Source: Pegoplata infirma (Eukaryota; Arthropoda; Insecta; Diptera; Anthomyiidae). From it: 64,000 bases of DNA. The stretch is taken from positions 97,055,550 through 97,119,549 of the forward strand of contig OY992536.1 in NCBI GenBank assembly GCA_963921195.1, in the 5' to 3' direction. A model generated the notes under the pieces. That model worked only from the letters and a program-made list of their open reading frames with translations, had not been told where the DNA came from and searched no databases. Below are positions 22,545-33,908 of this stretch, in pieces. Numbering within the stretch: position 1 is the first letter of the stretch; every line of letters begins with the position of its first letter. A program made the translations under genes and the position numbers.

Positions 22545-22980
22545 GGGTTTTCACAGTAACGTTTAAATTTGCCTTTTTTAGTTTGGTATTTGGCAAATGT
22601 GCCAAACGTCAAAAAAAATGCCAATTTGAATGTGGCATATTTTTCTTAAAATGCCCAACTCAAACCATGTCAAAAACAAAATGCCAGTGTGCAAATAAAA
22701 AAAAACATAAAAATGACAACAGCTGTGATTGTTTATGCTGAAATTTCGAACGCGGCAACAAAAACATTTATACAAAAAGAAACTTACACATTTTTTGTGT
22801 TTATTTTAAAATTGTGAATGTAAAAAGTTAATTAAAGTTATTTTGTGCAAATCATTAACGAAAAGTGCGCTCACGATATGTAAAGAAAAAATGGTGGCAA
22901 ATGCTTGACGTTTAGTAAAATGGCAAATTTGCCAAATACCAAACTAAAAAGGGCAAATTTAATCGTTACTGTGAAAACCC
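22545..22980. mobile_element. MITE (TIR GGGTTTTCACAGTAACG)
   Basis: Ends GGGTTTTCACAGTAACG and CGTTACTGTGAAAACCC bound about 436 bp, and the inverted homology continues inward (TTTGGTATTTGGCAAAT). No clear target duplication. The repeated GCCAAA/TTTGGC words are a feature of the element. Confidence 0.75.
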
Positions 22981-23644
22981 CAAATGATGTTAAGTGATTT
23001 TAACGTGTGCCGCCTTATTTTGTTGTTTTATTGTGATGATGATAATGGCTGCAACATCAGTGCTCTCAAGTCATTGCTTTTCTAGTGATCGATCATATTT
23101 TTTATTTTCCTAAAGTTTGTTTCTGTAGCTGTTTTGTGCTTAATGCTGTTGTGACGTTTTGTTGTACTGTTTATAGAGTTTGTTATTGTTTTTAGTTAAT
23201 TTCATGAATAAAAGGTGTTGTTAGTAGAGTGACCATCTTTTTTTACGCTAATTTTCTGGAGCATTTCATATTAGCTAAGTATGACGCCACTTAAAGTCAC
23301 GACGACGATTGAGGCGATATGTGCAAAAAAATTTGTTCACTTTGTTCGGAACTTTCCAATTTTCATGTCAAAAAAGGAAAAGAAAGACATTGTCCTACAG
23401 ATTCAATATTTTTGTGAGTTAATAGATCCTAAAAAGCAACTTTCCCGACCCCGAAATTTTTGAAATTTGAAAAAAGCTAAATTTGCTCCACCCTATTATG
23501 CATATTTTAAGTTTCCTTGTAAGCAAAGGCAATTGGAAATTGCGGACTGAGGGTGGGCCGTTTTTCCACTTTTGTCTCTGATCCTTAAGCAGCAGGGCCA
23601 AAAAGTTTGCAACTGATTATAGGGATCTCCATACAATTTGTATA
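22981..23644. other. unassigned sequence
   Basis: Mixed composition, no family recognised. The 60-codon frames on opposite strands at 23281-23463 and 23419-23601 have no supporting motif. Confidence 0.4.
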
Positions 23645-24833
23645 CACTCAAAAAAAAACCTTGTAAAATTACAAGAAAAACTTGTATTTTTTTTTTGTTT
23701 GCTATCTTTTATTTGACAAAAATTCCTAGTAATTTTACAAGATTTTTACCAATAATTTTGTAATTTTACAAGGTTTTTACCAATAAAATTGTAAATTTAC
23801 GAATTATTTGACACGATAAAATTTACAAAGAGGTAATTTTACAAGATTTTTTGCTACCTCCTATTTTACGAGAATTCCTAGTAATTTTACAAGCTTTTTA
23901 CAAATAATTTTGTAACTTTTTTTTTGTTTGCTACCTCCTATTTTACGAGAATTCCTAGTAATTTTACAAGCTTTTTACCAATAATTTTGTAATTTTACAA
24001 TCTTTTTACCAATAAAATTGTAAATTTACAGTTTTTGGCGCAATTAAAATTACAAGGAATTCTCGTGAATTTACTAGATTTTTTGTAAAATTATCTTGAA
24101 AATTTGTAATATTACAAAAAAATTTGTAAAATTAAAAAAAAATGTAAATTTCGATTTGTTAAAAAACTAGGAAAACTGTCAAATATTAGTAAAATGGGAT
24201 TACGAGACTTTTCCTAGTAATTTGACTTACAAGGGAAGTATCTCAACCCTTATGAACGGATTTGCCTGAAACTTAAAATATATACTAAAGAGACGATTTT
24301 AAGGTTGGGGTGTCTCGGCTTATCGGCCATATTGGTGTTTAAAAATTTCGTTGTCCCCTTATGAAACCATTTGGACCTTCGGGAAAATTTTGATAACTTC
24401 CGAACTAACAGGAATATCATCAAGGGCAAAAATACGGGTCGACTTAAATTTAATAAAGATTATTTCTTATCCATATGGATATCGTAGGTCTATGTCTTCA
24501 CATAAGTACCCCCCAAAATTTACACATTTTCCTGAAAAAAATATTTAAAGAAGCCGAATTTTTACAAGGTTATGCCACCATTGGATAGGCATTAAAAAAA
24601 CCTTTATTCTCATATGAAAACATCATATAGTTTCTTAAAAAGAAATGGCTGAAAAATCCAAAAACGATTTTTTCGCCATTTTTTTACCCATGTTTTGAAC
24701 CCCTAAATCCCCGATATGGCCGATAAGCCGAGACACCCCAACCTTAGAATTGTCTCTTTGATATATATTTCAAGTTTCAGGCAAATCGGTTCATAAGGGT
24801 TGAGATACTTCCCTTGTTAGTTTTTTTTGTGTG
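23645..24833. mobile_element. MITE of the CACTCAAAAA-ended family with CTTGTAAAATTACAAG units
   Basis: Starts CACTCAAAAAAAAACC after a TA and ends TTTTTTTTGTGTG before a TA (right end diverged). The interior is a series of imperfect repeats of the palindrome CTTGTAAAATTACAAG joined by TTTTTACCAATAA. It contains the nested MITE at 24230-24816. No coding. Confidence 0.7.
24230..24816. mobile_element. Harbinger-like MITE (TIR CAAGGGNAGTATCTCAACCC), copy 2
   Basis: Ends CAAGGGAAGTATCTCAACCC and GGGTTGAGATACTTCCCTTG, with TTA at 24227-24229 and 24817-24819. 587 bp against 548 bp in copy 1. Better preserved than copy 1. Confidence 0.9.
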
Positions 24834-25444
24834 TACCCTCCAATTACAGTATGGGGGTATACGCACTATGTCATTTCGTGTGTAACGCATCGAAATATCG
24901 GTCGAGGACCCACAAAGTATACATATTATTGGTCCATGATCGTTTTTAAGACATTCTATGAATGTCCGTCCGTCTGCCAGTCTGCCTGTAGATAACACGA
25001 TACAGTCCAAAATAAAAGAGCTAGAGTCCTTAAGTTTGGCTCAAAAATGTATTGTAGTCCTAGGAAGGTTAAGTTCGAAAATGGCCAAAGGTTTCGGACC
25101 AGGGGTTTCCCCCTTTTAGAACTAAACCAACCTCTGAAAAATACAATTTTTTTACATGATTTTTGTGTTTTTGTTTAACAAATGCAAAATTTTTGTGCTA
25201 CAAGAAGTTTAAAGTCCTACTTTTGGACCCATAGAATCAGAAAATAACGTTTTTTCGGTCTGCACCATCCTCTCCCCACTTTTGTGGGCGTGGATTAAAA
25301 AAAATGTTTAAATAATAATAAACTTGTATTCCTTTTGTGCAAAAAGCATAAGAATGAATTTTTAAATATATATTTCGAGAGGAAATTTCCCCCCCCCCAC
25401 CGAATTACTACTGCCGACACACCCTTCCACTGTTTTTTACTTGT
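24834..25444 (+). mobile_element. mini-me-like element, subfamily C
   Basis: Starts TACCCTCCAATTACAGTATG, has the core TATACATATTA and a short GTCCGTCCGTCTG tract near 24966, and ends TTTTTACTTGT. Sister copies lie at 29.7, 37.8 and 39.7 kb. Confidence 0.8.
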
Positions 25445-25563
25445 TTTTTTTTTTTGTTTTCAATCCGCCAACTTCTTCCGGGTGAACTACTACTAATAAT
25501 ATATTTTTGGGAAACTAATTATGATTTTACAGGATTTATTTGTATTAAACTTCAAAAAAAACA

Positions 25564-26684
25564 ACAAGTAAGAAAGATATAGTCGGTCAAGACCGACCAT
25601 ATAATACCCTACATCAGTGTTTTCCGAGAAATGGGTCCCAAGTCCATACATGGACCGATTGGATCTATCTTTTGTTAGATCTTTAATTATTGTAGAAAAC
25701 ACACACGTACAAAATTTTAGTGGAATTGGCTTATTTTTGTTTCCAATAGACCGATTTAACTTAATATCGGTCGAAATTGTTAAAAAGGGGACAAAGTCCA
25801 AAAATGATCTGAATATATTCAGATAAAAGTAAGTTACCATATTTTGAGGATGTTTATTCTGGCTCAAGGTCATTATTTTCTTTACTTATTAAAACCATGA
25901 TATTCTCATAGCATAATTTTCAAGAAAATTATTTTTTGTTTTAAATTTATTTATGTTGGTCATTTTTGCAAGACTTAATCGACACGTGTTTCGGAATTTG
26001 TCAAGATTCCATTGTCAAGATTATTTAGCAAAAATAGAAACGATATACTACAAAGTAGCAAACGAGTCTAATGACAAATCGTTTGTGCACAAACTAAAGC
26101 ATTAATACATATTCGACTCTATCCACAGTGTGTTACCAAAGTTCGCCTAAAAACAAAATTTGAATCAAATATTTTCAACTTTCATGAATTTTGAGAGATT
26201 TATGTGAATATCGGGAGGGTGGTTTGCATGGGGACTATTAAAGGAACTGGTGTGATTCCTTTGAAATTTAGAATAATAATTTGTTAATACAAAAAACGAT
26301 TACCTACCAAATTTCGAAAGGATACCTGTTATAATACGCCAATAACGTCACTTGAGTCAAATTAAAGGGGACGTTTGTATGGGGCTAGGTCTAAACATGG
26401 ACCGATTTTTCCCAATTTTAATAGGCTTCGTCCTTGGAGTAAAGGAAGCTTAAGTTTCAAATTTCAGCCGAATCGGTTGATAATTGCGACCTGTATCGTG
26501 TTTACAACGTTTACATGGATGGACGGACAGACAGACGGACGGACGGACATCGCTAAATCGACTCAAAAAGTTATTCTGAGTTGATCGGTATACTTAAAGG
26601 TGGGTTTGGGACCAATATTTCGAATAATTACAAACATCAGCACAAATTCATTATACCCTGTACCACAGAGTGGTGTAGGGTATA
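25564..26684 (-). mobile_element. mini-me-like element, subfamily B, minus strand
   Basis: The reverse complement starts TATACCCTACACCACTCTGT at 26684. It has the GTCC/GTCT tract at about 26518-26550 and ends with the GACCGACTATA-type hairpin and CTTACTTGT at 25564. It contains half of a small palindrome (25845-25930) that is found complete at 49847-49993. Confidence 0.85.
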
Positions 26685-26689
26685 AAAAT

Positions 26690-27290
26690 CTTAGACTTTT
26701 TTCTATAGGAAACAGAATTTCTCAATATAAGAAAAAGGGAAAAACGATGTAAAATCTGAGACATTCTATTAGAAAGGGTCTCAGAATCTCAGACTTGTTC
26801 TACAGGAAAAAAGCCTCAGAGTCTAAGACTTTTTCTATCAGAAAAAGGTCTCAATATCTGAGTTTTTTCTATTAAAGTTCTCAACATATTAAACTTTTTC
26901 TATACGATACAAATCTAAGAATCTGAGACCTTTTCTATGGGAAAAATATCTAAAAAAGGCTTTAGAGTAAGAGACTTTTTCTATAGTAAAAAGTTTACGA
27001 ATCTGAGAGCTTTTTAGAATCCGAAAATTTTTCTATAGGAAAAAAGTCTCAGATTCTGAGGCATTTTTCTTTAATAAAAAGTCTCAGAATCTGAGACATT
27101 TTCCCAATAGAAAAAGAATTTCTCTGCAAAAAATGTCTCGGAATCTAACATTTTCTATGTAGGAAGGTTCAATTGAAAAATTCTCATACTTAGACCTTTT
27201 CATACGTCAAATATGTTAGAATCTGAATTTTATTTTTTCTTTAGAAGAGAATTTTCATTGACTCGATATCAAAAAGTCTAGAGAGAATAT
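26690..27290. repeat. degenerate satellite with TCAGATTCTGA core
   Basis: Imperfect repeats of about 33-40 bp with a core close to GTCTCAGAATCTGAGAC and a spacer TTTTTCTATAGGAAAA. Related blocks fill much of 49.6-54.5 kb. Confidence 0.7.
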
Positions 27291-27465
27291 GAAACCGAAT
27301 TGGTTTCAATAGAAAGATCAGAACATTGATGGAGTGTTTGGTAGTGTCCTCATCTTAAATTCAGGTTCAGCAAGAATCACTTGACTAAAGTTCGCGAATT
27401 TTTAAAACGGTGACAAGTCATAGAAGTTCCATAAGAAATAGTGATGTAGTTTGCAGGCTTGAAAG

Positions 27466-28377
27466 CCCGAGTAAAAAAGATTTTATATAACCATATATGC
27501 TAATATATAATTATTTATATTTATATATGGTTATGCATGAACTTTGATATGGACATATATGTTTATATATAGCATTGTATTTTTCCTTATTTTTTAATAT
27601 GATAACATACATATTCATATCTATTTATATACCAATCTATATGAAATTAGATATGACACATAAGGTCGGGAATTTTTAGATATGGCAGATAAAAAGATAT
27701 ATCATTTTATTTATAATTATATCCCGATTTTTTTTTTTAAATTTTCGAAGTCCCGGACAATTAAAAAATAATTAAAAAATTTTTAAGTCCTATAAAATTT
27801 TATGTAAATTTTCCAAAGTCCCGGACACAAAATTATTTTGCAATTTTTTTTGGAGTAAAAAAGTCATTGAAAATGTTTTTAGGAGAAATTTTATTCTTTT
27901 GAAAAATTGTTAAGTTCCGAAAAAATTTTTAAAATTTTCTTAGACACAAACACTTTTTGGAATTTTCAAATCCCTTAAAAATGAGTTTAGAAAAAAAAAT
28001 TGACAAATTTTTAATAATTTGCTAAGTCCCGAAAAAATTCAGAAGAATGCAATAAAAACTCTTCTTATTGATATGTATCCAATCTCATAAAATAATTTCT
28101 AATTTCACGTTTAAAATTCCAAAAAACTTTACCAAATTTCATCTTATTATATCTAATTTTAACAGATAAGATATGATTTATTACAATTAGATAGACCCAT
28201 TTTTGGGATCAAACTTAATCAAATTTGATATTATTTGATCAAAAATAATAGAATTTGATATAATCGTATAATATTCGATCCGCCAATTTTCGGATCAAAA
28301 TTAATATGGATTTACATAAAAGCATATCTGTTCATATATAATTAAATATTGCGTCATATAACCTTTTTTTACTCGGG
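27466..28377. mobile_element. MITE (TIR CCCGAGTAAAAAA)
   Basis: Ends CCCGAGTAAAAAAGATT and CTTTTTTTACTCGGG, then inward TATATAACC/GGTTATATGA, 912 bp. AG at both flanks is a possible 2-bp duplication. The interior is TATA-rich with GTCCCGGAC-like words. Confidence 0.75.
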
Positions 28378-29095
28378 AGCATATCGCTTTTGGATGTCAA
28401 ATGCAAATTTTTAAAACTTTTTCACTTAAGCACAACTGGCATTTGCAATACTCGCTCTTAAGTTTAGTCAGTTTTAAGCTAAATAAAATCCTGACCACCT
28501 TAATATTTAATATCACATATGTCACGACATATTTATGCATCAATTTAGGATGGAAATTAGAAAATTTACAAAAAAAAAATAATAATACTAAAACGAATAT
28601 ACTTAAAGGTGCTAAGATTGATGCCCAAATCCTACTAAAATAGAAAACACTAAATAGAAAAAAAAAGATTAAAGGAAATTTGTTATTTATAATTTGCCAT
28701 AAATTTTAATAAAATTCGAAAAAAAAACTCCAAACAAAAGATTTACGATGGGAATGCGTTTTAATGGCATTAAATGGAAAATTGCTATGATTTGCTATTT
28801 AGTTAAAATGCATTCAGTACATATGGAAGAATAGGAAATATGTATGTATAAATATGGTGAAGGTGGGTCTACTTTTAAAAAACTAAATAACAAAAAAAAA
28901 CAAAACGCTTTATTTAGACAGATTTGCAATTTTGTAATGTTTTTTTTATGTTTTTGCAACAAATGTGTGTTAAAGATTTACAAAAAAAAATTGTATATTT
29001 ATTGTATTAACAGCCTCTACATAAGAGGCATTCCACAACAAAATGTACCGCTGCAGAAAAATATGTGTCCTTTTTTGTTTTAAAATTTTTTAAAA
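28378..29095. other. unassigned AT-rich sequence
   Basis: No family recognised and no convincing coding sequence; frames of about 80 codons at 28401-28643 and 28844-29083 are lysine/asparagine-rich and unsupported. Confidence 0.4.
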
Positions 29096-29420
29096 CCTGG
29101 GATTTTTTTTTTTTTTATTTTGAAAAATTTTCAGAACCCGTTCTGAAATTTCTCATTTTTTAAAGAAGTCTATTTATCAAAAATCTGGCCACTTTTTTAT
29201 GTTTAAGGCTTGGGTACCCACACAAAAAATTCGGACTTGTGTTTTTCGATTTTTTTCGAGAAAATCGCATTTGAATATTAAATTTCATAACAATCTTGTA
29301 ATTTACTTGTATTTTCTTGTTTCAACATAGCGTATGAGTAGCGTTGCCAATTTAGCTTTTTCCCCGCTAGATTTAGCTTTTTTTACAATTTTTCGCGGAA
29401 AAATTTTGCATTTAGCTTTA

Positions 29421-30367
29421 GAGTCCCCGCACAACAATGTCGGTGACGTTTTTTTCTTACAAATAAATATAATAAAATCAATTTTATTTCTGTGTCGGTT
29501 TCTCTCTCTCCCTTAATTTTTCATATGAAAATGTTGCCACTTTTTTACAAATATTTCGATTATTTTCGATAAAGTAAACAAAAAAATATAATCTCTAAAA
29601 ACAAAAATTATTAATATTAAAAAAAAAGGAAAAAAAACAAATCAATATGAAACAAGTAAGAGTGTTAAATTCGGCTGTGCCGAATCTTTTATACCCTCCA
29701 AAATGTCAAAAAAAAAAATTGTCAGGGGCGTTTGTTTTTTTTTTTGGGGGGGGGGGGGGGTGTGATGGGGGTCAGTGGGGGATGTTGACAGCACCTTCCC
29801 ATCCCGATAAATATAACAAATGTTTCATTAATTTAACAAAAATACAAAAAAACTTGTAAAAAAGTGTATTTTTTCAGAGGTTGGTTTAGTTCTTCAAGGG
29901 GGAACTTTTTTCCCCCTGGTCCGATTTTGCTCATTTACGAACTTAACCTGCCTATTAACATAAGACATATTTGTGCCAAATGTCGGGAGTCTAGCTCTTT
30001 TATTTTGGACTGCATCGTGTTAACTACAGACGGACAGACGGACGGACAGACGGACGGACGGACGGACATCGCTAGAATGTCTTAGAATCGATCACTGATC
30101 ATAAATATATATACTTTATGGGGTCCTAGACCGATATTTTGATGCGTTACACACGGAATGACAAAGTGAGTATACCCCCATACTGTAGTTGGAGGGTATA
30201 AAAATTATATTGATAATTAAAATTGATAATAAAAAAGTGACGAAAAAGTGAAAAAATAGTATAAAAATCAGCATATGACAGAGTTTTCCGCTACCGTCTT
30301 TGTTTTGCGCCTATACTCTCTCATGACCGAAAACGTCAACCGCTCCGACATTGTTGTGCGGGTACTC
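29421..30367. mobile_element. Harbinger-like element (TIR GAGTCCCCGCACAACAATG)
   Basis: Ends GAGTCCCCGCACAACAATG and CATTGTTGTGCGGGTACTC with TTA duplications (29418-29420, 30368-30370). A related uninterrupted site occurs near 30600 (TTAGCTTAGCGG). It contains a subfamily C mini-me-like copy. Confidence 0.78.
29652..30200 (-). mobile_element. mini-me-like element, subfamily C, minus strand
   Basis: The reverse complement starts TATACCCTCCAACTACAG at 30200. It has the GTCC/GTCT tract at about 30028-30067, a run of 14 C near 29750, and the tail AACACTCTTACTTGT at 29652. Confidence 0.85.
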
Positions 30368-31470
30368 TTAAGCGGATTTTTTTTTTGAAAATTTTTTGGC
30401 TTTTCTTAGCTTTTTTTAGACTTTTTTAAACTTTTTTCATTAAATATCAATGTAAAAAGAGAAGAAACATAAATTTTTACTTGAAAAATTTCTAGTTGTG
30501 TTCAATGTTTCAACATAGCGCATGAGCAGCGTTGCCAATTTAGCTTTTTTCCTGCTAGATTTAGCATTTTTTTAAATTTTTCGCGGGAAAATTTTGCATT
30601 TAGCTTAGCTTAGCGGATTTTTTTAGCTTTTTTTTGAAAATTTTTTGGCTTTTTTTTTAGCTTTTTTTTGACTTTTTTTAAACTTTTTTACATTAAATAT
30701 CAATGTAAAAAGAGAAGAAACATAAATTTTTACTTAAAAAATTTTTAGTTGTGTTCAAAAACACAATTTTATTTTAGAAACATCTAACTATTTATATTTT
30801 AAGTTTGTCTAAATGAGTTTTAGGAAGTTTTTTTAATTTGATTTTTTTTTCAGAATTCTAATAAGTAATTGAAAATATTTAAAAATTTAATAAAAATTTT
30901 TTAAAATGTATTTGGAAATTTTTTAAATATAAATTTGAGAAAATTAAATTTTTGGTTTCTAAAAAGTTTCTAAAACATATCGTGAACCTATATTCAAAAT
31001 ATGCCAACTCAAATTTGACCGAAATGAGTTTCCGATGGCAAATACTTCCCTAATGCACTACCCATCTGTAGTAAAAATTTCAGAGCAAAAAAATAATTTT
31101 TTATCGTTTTACATCCATTTTTGTTATTCTGCTAACTCAAAGTACATATTTTTTTGGTGAAAATAAATGCCAACTCCCATTGTAAATTTCTAAAAAAATT
31201 TCAAAATTTAAAAAAAAAATTAGATCACATATCTTATTGCATTTGCCACGCTGAACACGAATCTGGTAAAGATTTTGATATCTAATGGCTAGTTTTCGAG
31301 ATATTGCTATTTTGAAAATTTCGGTAAATAATGTTTGCAAAAAAAAAATGCTTATGTATATGTAACTTTCAAACTATTTATCAGATTGAAACATTATGAG
31401 TGGGGCAAATAAAGTCAATGATATAAGCTTTCAAAATAGCTAGTTTGGAGTGACCCTAATACAATACAGC
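30368..31470. other. arm sequence of the large foldback plus unassigned sequence
   Basis: 30500-30590 duplicates 29320-29410 directly (CAGCGTTGCCAATTTAGC). 31100-31440 resembles sequence near 1.5-1.7 kb and 5.6 kb (words TTTTCGAGATATTGC and CACGCTGAACACGA-like). No gene seen. Confidence 0.5.
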
Positions 31471-31987
31471 GTACAGTGGACCAAATGTTGAATCTGGTGC
31501 GCAGTTAGTCGAAAAATTAAGTTTTTTCAATATTGAATTAGTATCGCATATATGATTGCACTATTCCTACCTTACTTAACGATAATAAAAGTTCTTTGTT
31601 TATTGCAAAAACACCATCGTAGTAGGCAGCCAAACATGAGTAATTAGTTTTTATAAAAAAAAATCTTCAAGTTCTGTCTAGACGTGTTGATTATTTAAAC
31701 TGCTATTTTACGACCGTATTAAGGCAATTTATCAAATTATTTGTTATATTTTAACCTCAAAGAATGTATATTTGAAGCTGATTTGTGTTGTTGTTCGTAA
31801 AAAAACGTAAATTAAAAAGAGAGTCCACAATGGAATTATTTTTCAAGCAAACTTGAATTTTGTTAATGAATTTAGGTACTAATCCCGCTAACTTCTATAG
31901 GGTTTTTACATGATTTCAAAAGAATAGATATTGAGCTCCAAAATAATAAAAAAATCGGCTGCTGGTTTTTGCTGGTTTTTGTTTTTC

Positions 31988-32400
31988 AGTCGATCTAGCG
32001 ATGTCCGTCCGTCTGCTGACGCTTGGCATATATATTTTCAATTTTCCTAGTCAGGTTGGTATTGAATATCAGCCAAATCGGTCCAGTGGTTCAGAAGTTG
32101 TAAGCAAAAACCGTGAATTTCAGATTGGTGTACCTTGAATTTACGTTAAAAAAAAACACCTTAACGCTTTAAATGACAGTGATGAGCCACAAAAACATTT
32201 TGCTGAGTTTGACATTCTCAAACATTTTTTAACCCAATGTAAAAATTTTACAAGCAAAAAAAAATTTAACTCAAAAAAAAAATTTTCACTAAAATTTTTT
32301 TTTTTTACCGAAATGAGTAAAAAAAAATTTTTTTTTACTCAAAATTAAATATTTATTTTCTAAACTGTTTAAAAATCATGTTTACGTTAAAAAAATTACT
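31988..32400 (+). mobile_element. mini-me-like subfamily A, internal fragment
   Basis: Begins at AGTCGATCTAGCGATG with only two to three GTCC units and continues through the AGTCAGGTTGGTATTGAA and TCCAGTGGTTC blocks into poly-A/ACTC sequence. Both termini are missing. Confidence 0.7.
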
Positions 32401-32436
32401 TTCTCTGCTTATTATTGGCTCTACTTTACCTATATT

Positions 32437-33289
32437 TATACCCTACACCACACTGTGGTACAGGGTATAATGAGTTTGTGCTGATGTTTGTAACTACCCG
32501 AAATATTGGTCCTAGACCCACTTTTAAGTATACCGATCGACTTAGAATCACTTTTTGAGTCGATTTAGCGATGTCCGTCCGTCCGTCTGTCCGTCCGTCC
32601 GTCCGTCCGTCCGTCTGTCTGTCCATGTAAACGGTGTAAACACGATACAGGTCGCAATTCTTAATCAATTGACTTGAAATTTGAAACTTAAGCCTCTTTT
32701 GGCCCAAGGACGAAGCCTGTTGAAATTGGAAAAAATCGGTCCATATTTAGACCTAGCCCCCATACAAAGGTCCTCTTTAGTTTTGGCTCAAATGACTCTA
32801 ATAGCCGCATTTTAATAGGTATCTTTTCGAAATTTGCCAGGTAATCATGTTTTATCCACACAAATCAACATTCCGAATTTTAAAGAAATCGGACCAGTTC
32901 TTCTTGTAGCCCCCATACAAACCACCTTCCCGATTTTCACATAAATCTCTCAAATTTCATGAAAATAGAAAATATTTAATTAAAATTCTGTTTGTGTATG
33001 TTAAACGCGTTCTTTAATAACCTTATCAAATCTGATTATCATCGGACCATTTTTGGACTTAGGTCCCATGTGGAAATTTCCCCCGATATTCAGTTGAAGC
33101 GATTTATTGTCAACAAAAAGAAGCCTATTCCACTCAAATTTGATTAGTGAGTGCTTTTTACACTTATTAAAGATTTGACAAAATATAGATCTAATCAGTC
33201 CATGTTTGAACTTGGGACCCATTTTCCGGGAAACTCTGGTGTAGGGTATTATATGGTCGGTCTTGACCGACTATAATTTTCTTACTTGT
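32437..33289 (+). mobile_element. mini-me-like element, subfamily B, complete
   Basis: Starts TATACCCTACACCACACTGT, (GTCC)n/(GTCT) tract at about 32573-32623, and ends GGTCGGTCTTGACCGAC then CTTACTTGT. The 93-codon minus-strand frame here is only the translated tract. Confidence 0.9.
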
Positions 33290-33908
33290 TTATTATGACA
33301 ATGTTTCAATAAGTGCCACGCCCCTTCAAATACCGCCCACATTTGGACTATATAGAAGCTCATCTCATTTTCCTTGTGCATTACAAATTTCATGTTTCTA
33401 GGTGCTCTCAAAGTCGAATTATACTCTCTTGCACGCTAGATTAAGCATTTGGTCCACTGTGCAGCGTGAGTTACAGAGTGCCAAAGTTGACCACCCTGAG
33501 ATTAAAAGGCTTTCGGAGCTAGTAACTTTTAAAAATATGCAAAGATTTTTAATTTTTTTTTAGTTTTTGCAATTACCGCACTAAGGAAAACAAAATCAAA
33601 AAAAAAATTAATAAAAAATTTTCAAAAAAATTTATTTTTATTTTCCGACAAAATATGCCAACTCTAAAAAAATATTTGTTTTTTGATACAGTAATAAATG
33701 CCATCTCTGAAAAATACGCAAACAAGTGCAAAATATGAAATTTTTGGCATAGATAAAAATTATTTAGAATATTTAAACCATCTTAATAAGATAATATGGA
33801 AGGTACATTGTTTATTTTTACAATAATATGCGAAATAATTAGTTTTTTAGCTCTCCTGAAAAGTAAGCTTTTTAGGTTTGGCATTTATTGAATATAGTTC
33901 GACGATAT

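Larger units (their letters stand above)
31471..33462. mobile_element. element with TIR G(T/C)ACAGTGGACC and AGC duplication
   Basis: Ends GTACAGTGGACCAAATG and CATTTGGTCCACTGTGC are flanked by AGC (31468-31470, 33463-33465). Two mini-me-like copies (31988-32400 and 32437-33289) are nested inside. The original interior (31490-31987, 33290-33450) carries no recognisable gene. 3-bp duplication suggests a Harbinger- or CACTA-type origin. Confidence 0.65.

Noticed and set aside
22388..22741. 117-codon cysteine-rich frame
   Set aside because: Its second half lies inside a MITE with clear inverted ends, and the cysteines come from TGC/TGT-rich repeats of GCCAAA-type words.
32426..32707. 93-codon minus frame with DGRTDGRTDG periodicity (similar ones at 26375, 29864, 38045)
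   Set aside because: Translation of the (GTCC)n tract of mini-me-like elements.
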